Source: Bog-473 sp963726135
GTDB lineage: Bacteria; Actinomycetota; Acidimicrobiia; Acidimicrobiales; RAAP-2
Length of the DNA stretch: 64,000 bases
Direction of reading: 5' to 3'
Assembly (NCBI GenBank): GCA_963726135.1
Contig: CAVSBE010000002.1
Coordinates: forward strand, 1 to 64,000
The notes beneath the pieces are model-generated. The model was not told the DNA's origin. It saw nothing but the letters and a program-made list of their open reading frames with translations, and did no database searches. Positions 58,204 to 64,000 of the stretch are shown here, in pieces. Numbering within the stretch: position 1 is the stretch's first letter; each line of letters starts with the position of its first letter. Made by a program: the position numbers and the translations under genes.

Positions 58204-59523
58204 TTAGGCAGATTCGGTGGCCTGCTCCGCCCGGGCCACCCAGCGCCCGGTCAGCGCCCGCTCGTAGCGCCCCCGCCCGACGAAGCTGACCGCCCAGCGG
58301 GTGAGCGCGCCGAAGCGGTTCTTGAAGCCGGTCAGGAACGTGATGTGCACGACGAGCCACAGCAGCCATCCGACGAACCCGCCGACCCGCAGGGGCCCGA
58401 CCTTGGCCACCGCCCGGAAACGGGAGATCACGGCAAGCGTCCCGAGGTCGCGGTAGCGGAACCGCTTGGGCTCCCGTCCCTCGAGGCGGCGCACGATGGT
58501 GTGCGCCGCGTGGGCCCCGGACTGCATGGCCACCTCGGCCACGCCCGGGAGGTCGTCGAGCGCCATCAGGTCGCCCACGACGAAGATCTCCGGATGTCCC
58601 GGAAGGGAGCAATCCGGCTCGACCCGGACCCGGCCCGCCTTGTCGAGGTTTGCCCCGGCGGCATCGGCCAGCGCCGCCCCGAGTCCCGAGGCGCGGGTCC
58701 CGGCCGCCCAGACTCTGGTCGCGGCGGGGATCCGCTCTGCCCCGCCGTCCTTCTTCGAGATGTCGACACCGTCGTCGTCCATGTTGGTCACCATGGCGTC
58801 CAGATGGATCTCGACGCCCATGCGGGTGAGGTCCCGCGCCGTCAGGCGGGACAGGCGCGGCCCCATGGAGCCCACGAGCCGGTCGACGCCCTCGACCAGG
58901 ACCACCCGGGTGTCGCGGGGGTTGATGACGCGATAGTTCCGGCGCAGTGCCCGCCGTGAGAGCTCCTTGAGCTGACCCGCCATCTCGACACCCGTCGGGC
59001 CGCCCCCGACGACGACGAACGTCATCAGCCGCCGCCTGGCCTCGGCGTCGCGCTCGGCCTCGGCCAGCTCGAAGGCGCCGAAGATCTGGCCGCGCAACGC
59101 CAGGGCGTCGTCGAGGGACTTCATGCCCGACGCCGAGGCGCGGAACTCGTCGTGCCCGAAGTACGAGGTCGTGGCGCCCCCGGCCACGATGAGGCTGTCG
59201 TAGCCGATCGTGAGCGACCGGCCGAACTCGTTGGCGCTGACCAGTCGGGCTTCGATGTCGATGTGCTCCACCTCGGCCAGGACCACGCGCAGTGACTTGT
59301 GGTTGCGCAGGACGTCGCGGATGGCGGGAGCGATCTGCCCTTCCGAGAGGATGCCGGTCGCCACCTGATAGAGCAAGGGTTGGAAGAGGTGATGGTTCGT
59401 GCGGTCGACGAGGGTGACCCGCACGGGCGCCCGCTTGAGCGCACGAGCGGCAAAGAGCCCACCGAAGCCGCACCCGATGATCACGACATGGTGCCGCGTG
59501 TCGCCGTCGTCGACCACGGTCAC
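58204..59523 (-). CDS. ndh: type II NADH dehydrogenase (NDH-2)
   Basis: A 439-residue non-proton-pumping respiratory NADH:quinone oxidoreductase. The first Rossmann motif GCGFGG is at residues 17-22, followed by NHHLFQPLLYQVATGILSEG, the FAD/quinone-site sequence of NDH-2. The second Rossmann FVVVGGGPTGVEMAGQL binds NADH. FVVGDLMALDDLPGVAEVAMQ is the FAD phosphate region. A C-terminal hydrophobic stretch (FVGWLLWLVVHITFLTGFKN) would attach it to the membrane. GTG 59523 overlaps the NUDIX TGA (GTGA). Confidence 0.92.
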   Translation of the reverse strand: MTVVDDGDTRHHVVIIGCGFGGLFAARALKRAPVRVTLVDRTNHHLFQPLLYQVATGILSEGQIAPAIRDVLRNHKSLRVVLAEVEHIDIEARLVSANEFGRSLTIGYDSLIVAGGATTSYFGHDEFRASASGMKSLDDALALRGQIFGAFELAEAERDAEARRRLMTFVVVGGGPTGVEMAGQLKELSRRALRRNYRVINPRDTRVVLVEGVDRLVGSMGPRLSRLTARDLTRMGVEIHLDAMVTNMDDDGVDISKKDGGAERIPAATRVWAAGTRASGLGAALADAAGANLDKAGRVRVEPDCSLPGHPEIFVVGDLMALDDLPGVAEVAMQSGAHAAHTIVRRLEGREPKRFRYRDLGTLAVISRFRAVAKVGPLRVGGFVGWLLWLVVHITFLTGFKNRFGALTRWAVSFVGRGRYERALTGRWVARAEQATESA

Positions 59524-59942
59524 AGCTCGCGGTCCACGACGGCCTGGACGTACAGGGCCAGAGGCATGTCCAGCACCTCTTCGGGGGTGAACCATCCGAC
59601 CGCGTCGGTGGTGCCGCCGACTTCGGGCCGCAGGGCGCCCTCCCACGATTCCACCCGGTAGATCAGCCGGACGGTGTGCAGGCTCGTGCCGTCGGGGATC
59701 GTCCGCACGTCGGAGAGCACGTCGAGCAGCGGTCCGAGTGTCACGGTCAGACCCGACTCCTCTTCGATCTCCCGCCGCAGTGAGTCCGGCGGGCTCTCGC
59801 CATGTTGGACGCCACCTCCGGGCAGGAACCAGCGCCCCCGCATGTTGAGAGCTGGGGAGGCCCGGGCGAGGAGCAGGCGCCCCTCGGCGTCCCGGCACAC
59901 GCCGTAGGCGGCAATTCGCTGGCGTTGCTTTGCCGTGGGCAC
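59520..59942 (-). CDS. NUDIX hydrolase
   Basis: 140 residues. The NUDIX box is GGGVQHGESPPDSLRREIEEE plus SGL, that is G-x5-E-x7-R-E-x2-E-E-x-G. It is preceded by GRWFLPGGG. Substrates are nucleoside diphosphate derivatives. Translation is coupled to ndh, and a role in NAD(H) turnover is conceivable but unproven. Confidence 0.85.
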   Translation of the reverse strand: MPTAKQRQRIAAYGVCRDAEGRLLLARASPALNMRGRWFLPGGGVQHGESPPDSLRREIEEESGLTVTLGPLLDVLSDVRTIPDGTSLHTVRLIYRVESWEGALRPEVGGTTDAVGWFTPEEVLDMPLALYVQAVVDREL

Positions 59943-60037
59943 GCCGAAGATGCTGGTCCCCGCCCGGGCCGACCGCCAAGTCCACTGGAACTACCCTGGC
60001 CGGGGCCACCGCGGCCCGGAACGAAAGGGGTGCGGAC

Positions 60038-60505
60038 ATGGACACGGCGGACGAACTCGAGGCCATACGGCGCCTCAAGTACGCGTACTTCCGCACCCTC
60101 GATCTCAAGCAGTTCGACGAGCTCGGCGCGCTGCTGACCGAGGACGCCACCGCCTCCTACGAGGACGGGAGGACCGTGCTCGAGGGTCGCTCGGCGATCG
60201 TGTCGTGGCTCTCGGCCGTCCTCGGCGACCTGGGCATCGTCACGGAGCACCACGGTCATCACCCTGAGATCACCTTCACCTCCGAGGCGACCGCCGATGG
60301 CACCTGGTACCTGCAGGACCGGGTCATCGTGCCGGGCGCCGACGTCGAAATCGCCGGGACCGCCTTCTACAGCGACCGCTACCAGCGGACCTGGGAAGGG
60401 TGGCGCATCGCACACACGGGCTATACCCGGGTCTTCGAGGAGCAGCGCGCCCACTCCACTCTCGAGGTGCGCTCGTTCACCTCGCGCTTCGGCGCCCCGG
60501 GCTGA
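60038..60505 (+). CDS. SnoaL-like (NTF2-fold) protein
   Basis: 155 residues of the SnoaL_4/bile-acid-dehydratase-like family. LEAIRRLKYAYFRTLDLKQF, ELGALLTEDATASYEDGRTV and the HHGHHPEITFTSE strand are characteristic. ATG 60038 follows GAAAGGGG. A lyase, isomerase or simple binding role cannot be separated by sequence. It converges on the aldo/keto reductase gene. Confidence 0.78.
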   Translation: MDTADELEAIRRLKYAYFRTLDLKQFDELGALLTEDATASYEDGRTVLEGRSAIVSWLSAVLGDLGIVTEHHGHHPEITFTSEATADGTWYLQDRVIVPGADVEIAGTAFYSDRYQRTWEGWRIAHTGYTRVFEEQRAHSTLEVRSFTSRFGAPG

Positions 60506-60529
60506 CCCTGGCGCGAGGCGCGACCGGTG

Positions 60530-61528
60530 TCAGGGCCGCTGCTCCGGGCTGAGCGTGAAACCGGGGTCGAACAGGGTGGCGGGTTCGAGTGCCTTCTCGA
60601 TCGCCTCGACGAAGTCGGGCTCGAGTTCGACGTCGAGCGCCTTGACGTTCTCGGCGATCTGCTCGGGTCGGCTGGCCCCGACGATGGCGCTGCTGACGTT
60701 CTCGTTTTGCAGCACCCACGCCAACGCGACCGCCGCGGGTGTGGAACCGGCCTCGCGGCACAAGGCCGCGTAGGCCTGGACCGGTTCGAGCACCTCGTCG
60801 CGCAGCAGCCAGGACATCTCCCCGCCTTCGGGTCCCGTGGCCCGTGAGCCCTCGGGCGGCCCGGACGCGCCCGGGAGGTACTTGCCGGTCAGGATGCCCT
60901 GAGCGAGCGGCGACCACACGATCTGGCCCACGCCCTCCTTGTGGCACAGGGGGACGACCTCTGCCTCGATCACCCGCCAGATCAAGGAGTACTGGGGCTG
61001 GTTGGAGACGAGGCGATCGAATCCCATTTCGTCGGCCAGGCGCAACGCGTCCTCAATCTGCGTCGCCGTCCACTCCGAGACGCCGACGTAGTGCACCTTG
61101 CCCTGGCGGACGAGGTCGTCGAAGGCCTGCATCGTCTCCTCCAGCGGGGCCTGATAGTCGAAACGGTGGGCCTGGAGCAGGTCGACGTGGTCGGTCTGCA
61201 ACCGCTCCAGCGAGGCATGCAGCGACTCCATGATGTGCTTGCGCGAGAGACCGCGGTTGTTCGGGTTGGGTCCGGTGGGCCAGTACACCTTGGTGAAGAT
61301 CTCGATGGAGTCGCGCCGCACGCCCTTGAGGGCGCGGCCGAGCACCGACTCGGCCCGCCCCAGTGCGTAGACGTCGGCCGTGTCGAAGGTGGTGATCCCC
61401 TCGTCGAGCGCTGCCTTGACACACGCTGCCGCGGCCTCCTCCTCTATCTGGCTCCCGTGGGTGATCCAGTTGCCGTAGGAGAGGGCCGAGACGACCATGC
61501 CGGAGCGTCCGAGGTGTCGGTAGTCCAT
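60530..61528 (-). CDS. aldo/keto reductase
   Basis: 332 residues of the AKR superfamily (YajO/potassium-channel-beta-like). The catalytic tetrad is Asp49 and Tyr54 (FDTADVYALG), Lys80 (IFTKVYW) and His121 (LLQAHRFD). SAIVGASRPEQIAENVKAL is the NADP phosphate site. It is divergent from arfB by 38 bases. The physiological substrate is unknown. Confidence 0.9.
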   Translation of the reverse strand: MDYRHLGRSGMVVSALSYGNWITHGSQIEEEAAAACVKAALDEGITTFDTADVYALGRAESVLGRALKGVRRDSIEIFTKVYWPTGPNPNNRGLSRKHIMESLHASLERLQTDHVDLLQAHRFDYQAPLEETMQAFDDLVRQGKVHYVGVSEWTATQIEDALRLADEMGFDRLVSNQPQYSLIWRVIEAEVVPLCHKEGVGQIVWSPLAQGILTGKYLPGASGPPEGSRATGPEGGEMSWLLRDEVLEPVQAYAALCREAGSTPAAVALAWVLQNENVSSAIVGASRPEQIAENVKALDVELEPDFVEAIEKALEPATLFDPGFTLSPEQRP

Positions 61529-61566
61529 GGCCCCGGAGCGTACCCGGGTGATCGTACGCTCGTCGT

Positions 61567-61986
61567 GTGGCCGCAGAGGAGACGCTGCACGTGCACCGCG
61601 GGCTCGACCTGCCGCTCTCTGAGATCTCCTGGCGCGCGACCACGTCGGGCGGCCCCGGGGGCCAGCACGCCAACCGCACGCTCAGCAGGGTGGAGGTGCA
61701 ATTCGACGTGGTGGCGTCGTCGACGCTCGGCCCACGCCAGCGGGCGAGGCTCTTCGAGCGGTTGGGGGCGGTCGTGCGGGCGAGTGCCTCCGAATCTCGT
61801 TCCCAGGCGCGCAACCGGGAGCTCGCCCTGGCGCGTCTGGCGACCAAGCTCGACGCGGGCCTGCGGGTACAACCGGTGCGGACGCCCACCCGGCCGACCA
61901 AGCGCTCCCAGGCGCGCCGGGTGGAGGGCAAGCGGCGGCGCTCCGAGACCAAGCGGAGACGGCGGCCGCCCGGGGAGGATGACTGA
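61567..61986 (+). CDS. arfB: alternative ribosome-rescue factor / peptidyl-tRNA hydrolase ArfB
   Basis: 139 residues. TSGGPGGQHANRT has the GGQ (31-33) that hydrolyses peptidyl-tRNA in stalled ribosomes. The C-terminal tail is strongly basic (RPTKRSQARRVEGKRRRSET), as expected for binding the empty mRNA channel. The start is GTG 61567. Confidence 0.9.
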   Translation: MAAEETLHVHRGLDLPLSEISWRATTSGGPGGQHANRTLSRVEVQFDVVASSTLGPRQRARLFERLGAVVRASASESRSQARNRELALARLATKLDAGLRVQPVRTPTRPTKRSQARRVEGKRRRSETKRRRRPPGEDD

Positions 61987-62027
61987 GCGGTGGTCGCTCG
62001 CGTGGGCGCCGCTGCTCGGTCGGCCGT

Positions 62028-62960
62028 TCAGCTCCCCAAGCCGAAGCCCGAGAGGGCGGGGCCCAGCTCGGCGTCGAGCTGGGCCAGCAGCTCGGGGTCC
62101 TCCTCGGCCCGCGGTCCCCGCAGCGCGGTGAGGGCGGCGTAGCCCTGGGCCACCAGGGTGGCGTCCTCCGCCCCGGCGTCGGCCAAGCCGAGGTCGCCCG
62201 AGTGGGGGAAGGGGGACCCGACGGTCAGCACGATCTCGCCCTTCTCCTCGGGTTCGCCCTCCATGACCGAGCGTGCGGCCTCGGCCGCCGCCGGGCCCTC
62301 TATCTCCTCGCGGTTCGGCGCCTCCCATGTGCCGGTGCCCCGGGCCGACTTGATCAATCCGGCCCCGCTCACCCGGGCCCAGCGCACGCCGCGGATGTCG
62401 GCCAACGGCAAGTGCGGCACGTTCAGGTTGAGCACCGTTCGCACCGGAGCGGCGGCGAGCATCGGCAGGAGCGACACCGCCAGCTCGGCCGCCGACTCCC
62501 AGGGATCGGGCTCGTCCCCGGCCCGCAGCGAAACAGCAAGAGCGCTGATCCCGAGCTGGCTGGCGGTCAACGCCGCGCCCACCGTGCCCGAGTGGAGCAC
62601 CGAGCGGCCCACGTTGACGCCGTGGTTGATCCCCGAGAGCACGAGGTCCGGCTTGGGCCCGACGGCACCGAGGGCGCCGGCGATGACGGACAGCGCCGGG
62701 GATGCGTCCAGCCCGTAGGCCTCCACGCCCTCAGCGCCCTCGACGTCGGCGCGCTGGTAGGTGATGGTGGTCCGGTCCGTCACGGAGCCGACGGCGGCGC
62801 CCGCCCCGCTGTAGTTCGAGCTGGGGGCGACCACGATGACCTCGTGCGGTGGCCCGGGGCCGTCGGTGCCGGCGCTCTCGGCCCAGGCGACGAGCGCCCT
62901 CGTCAGTGCGGCAAGCCCCGGCGCCGTCACCCCGTCGTCGTTGGTGACGAGAATTCTCAC
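62028..62960 (-). CDS. surE: 5'/3'-nucleotidase SurE
   Basis: A 310-residue metal-dependent phosphatase of nucleoside monophosphates. The metal site is N7-D8-D9 in ILVTNDDGV, with the Ser in APSSNYSGAG and the Asn in VLSGINHGVN. GTG 62960 starts it. It is somewhat longer than E. coli SurE (about 250 residues) because of a C-terminal extension (LRGPRAEEDPELLAQLDAEL). It converges with arfB. Confidence 0.92.
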   Translation of the reverse strand: MRILVTNDDGVTAPGLAALTRALVAWAESAGTDGPGPPHEVIVVAPSSNYSGAGAAVGSVTDRTTITYQRADVEGAEGVEAYGLDASPALSVIAGALGAVGPKPDLVLSGINHGVNVGRSVLHSGTVGAALTASQLGISALAVSLRAGDEPDPWESAAELAVSLLPMLAAAPVRTVLNLNVPHLPLADIRGVRWARVSGAGLIKSARGTGTWEAPNREEIEGPAAAEAARSVMEGEPEEKGEIVLTVGSPFPHSGDLGLADAGAEDATLVAQGYAALTALRGPRAEEDPELLAQLDAELGPALSGFGLGS

Positions 62961-63101
62961 GTGCCCTCACCATACCGGCCCGCGCCGAGGGCGGCAGGAG
63001 CCGTTCACGCGACGTTCGGACCCCGGTCACCGGGCCTTCACCACCGGCCGGATCCGCCCCTCACCCCTGTCCAGGCCCTGGTCTGCTTCAATTCACTCGC
63101 A

Positions 63102-64000
63102 ATGTCCGCCCGCACACCCAGGATCTCCGTCGCCTCGCCCACCGGGCAGCAGTGGCGCATCGGGCACGGCCGCCAGGAGGTCATCGTCTGCGAGGTGGGC
63201 GCCACGCTGCGCGCCTACTCGGTCGGCGACACCCAGGTCATCGACGGGTTCGGCACCGACGAGTGGTCCCATTCGAGCCGGGGCCAGGTCCTCGCGCCCT
63301 GGCCCAACCGCCTGGCCGACGGTCGCTACGAGTTCAACGGGGTGCGGGCCCAGGCCGCCCTCGACGAGCCCGAGCGGCGCAACGCGATCCACGGCCTCGT
63401 GCGGTGGCTGCCCTGGACGCTCCAGACCCGGCACCAGAACCAGCTCTCCCTCCGGCTCCAGCTCCACCCCTCGCCGGGCTACCCGTTCTCCCTCCTGCTG
63501 GAGCTCGAGTACCACGTCGGCCGGGAAGGGCTCACCGTGACGACGACGGCACAATCGCTCGACGAGGGCTCGATCCCGTTCGGCCTCGGCTTCCACCCCT
63601 ACCTGACCGCTGGGCCCGAGACGGTCGACGGCGCGATCCTGCACCTGCCGGCGCGCCACACGCTCGATCTCGACGACCGCGGGCTTCCGACCGGAGCGAT
63701 CTCGCCCGTCGAGGGCACCGAGCGCGACTTCACCACCTCGCGCTTCGTGGGACCCGCCGTGCTCGATACGGCCTACACCACCTTGGAGCGCGACGCCGAC
63801 GGCATGGCCCGTGCCACGCTCGACGCGCCCGGCGGCGCCACCGGGGTCACGCTGTGGGTGGACCCCGGGTTCCCCTACCTGATGGTGTACACGGGCGACA
63901 CCCTCCAAGAGGTGCAACGACGGCGCCACGCCGTCGCCATTGAGCCCATGACGTGCCCCCCCAACGCGCTGCGCACCGGAAAGGACGTCATCGATCTCCA
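63102..64000 (+). CDS. aldose 1-epimerase family protein, 3' end outside the window
   Basis: An open frame from ATG 63102 runs without a stop to the last base, so the gene is truncated by the window edge (299 complete codons visible). VLAPWPNRLADGRYEFNG is the galactose-mutarotase opening. NAIHGL (His97) and GFHPYL (His165) are the catalytic or binding His pair, and AIEPMTCPPNALRTG carries the general-base Glu281. It interconverts anomers of aldoses. A GalM or YihR-like role cannot be told apart. Confidence 0.88.
   Translation, partial: MSARTPRISVASPTGQQWRIGHGRQEVIVCEVGATLRAYSVGDTQVIDGFGTDEWSHSSRGQVLAPWPNRLADGRYEFNGVRAQAALDEPERRNAIHGLVRWLPWTLQTRHQNQLSLRLQLHPSPGYPFSLLLELEYHVGREGLTVTTTAQSLDEGSIPFGLGFHPYLTAGPETVDGAILHLPARHTLDLDDRGLPTGAISPVEGTERDFTTSRFVGPAVLDTAYTTLERDADGMARATLDAPGGATGVTLWVDPGFPYLMVYTGDTLQEVQRRRHAVAIEPMTCPPNALRTGKDVIDL

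Overview
The window is about 64 kb of GC-rich bacterial chromosome with frequent GTG and TTG starts and many 4-bp start/stop overlaps. Its gene content is actinobacterial: a PimB-type phosphatidylinositol mannosyltransferase, a mycothiol-dependent maleylpyruvate isomerase-type protein, DUF3039 and DUF2630 proteins, a B12-dependent ribonucleotide reductase under NrdR boxes, and several secreted proteins built of 'GYW-x-VASDGGIF-x-FG' repeats. Those repeats, in my recollection, are common in Acidimicrobiia, so an uncultured Acidimicrobiales-like organism is the best guess. This is inference, because no rRNA or marker set is present.

Layout. 0-4.7 kb: a decayed FkbM methyltransferase, an MDMPI-fold enzyme, a frame-broken kelch/NHL secreted propeller and a hypothetical protein. 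4.7-8.5 kb: a sulfate ABC importer operon (sbp-cysT-cysW-cysA, minus strand). 8.6-9.6 kb: a PAS protein with a degenerate GGDEF domain. 9.8-14.3 kb: a Ugp/Msm-type sugar or glycerol-phosphate ABC operon (minus). 14.4-18 kb: DUF3039, Lon protease, DUF2630 and a limonene-epoxide-hydrolase-like protein. 18-21.1 kb: a large membrane protein coupled to a cell-wall amidase. 21.2 kb: a CAU tRNA. 21.3-23.5 kb: a large repeat propeller protein. 23.6-32.6 kb: rhodanese, a PH/SHOCT protein, then a tightly packed plus-strand run (zinc ribbon, thioredoxin-like, small Cys protein, PimB-like, SRPBCC, ROK kinase, LLM oxidoreductase, aminotransferase), then SMP-30, PlsC and ACT proteins. 32.6-35 kb: an SDR / QueA-like / SufR-like regulator operon. 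35-39 kb: an Ig-like repeat protein and glycerol kinase. 39.3-42.1 kb: nrdJ. 42-47.6 kb: secreted proteins, an NlpC/P60 hydrolase and several gene fragments. 47.8-52.5 kb: a five-gene catabolic-looking operon (SDR, amidohydrolase, acetoacetate-decarboxylase-like protein, second amidohydrolase, methyltransferase). 53-56 kb: a repeat protein and three short frame-broken enzymes. 56-60.5 kb: SDR and acyl-CoA dehydrogenase, then NADH dehydrogenase and NUDIX. 60.5-64 kb: aldo/keto reductase, ArfB, SurE and a partial aldose 1-epimerase.

A feature of the whole window is the number of reading-frame breaks. About fourteen otherwise well-conserved genes carry one or more 1-2 base indels, several in G, C or CG runs, while long genes such as lon, nrdJ and the ugp operon are intact. 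Most look like residual sequencing or assembly errors. The FkbM gene, with several breaks plus a stop, and two C-terminal gene scraps (an FtsX/MacB permease tail and a beta-propeller tail) look like real decay.

The window has no CRISPR array, transposase, phage module or recognisable biosynthetic cluster. The most interesting items are the amidohydrolase-decarboxylase-amidohydrolase operon, the diverged QueA-like operon with its own regulator and palindrome, the NrdR box pair in front of nrdJ, and the family of repeat propeller proteins, one of them fused to a peptidoglycan hydrolase.
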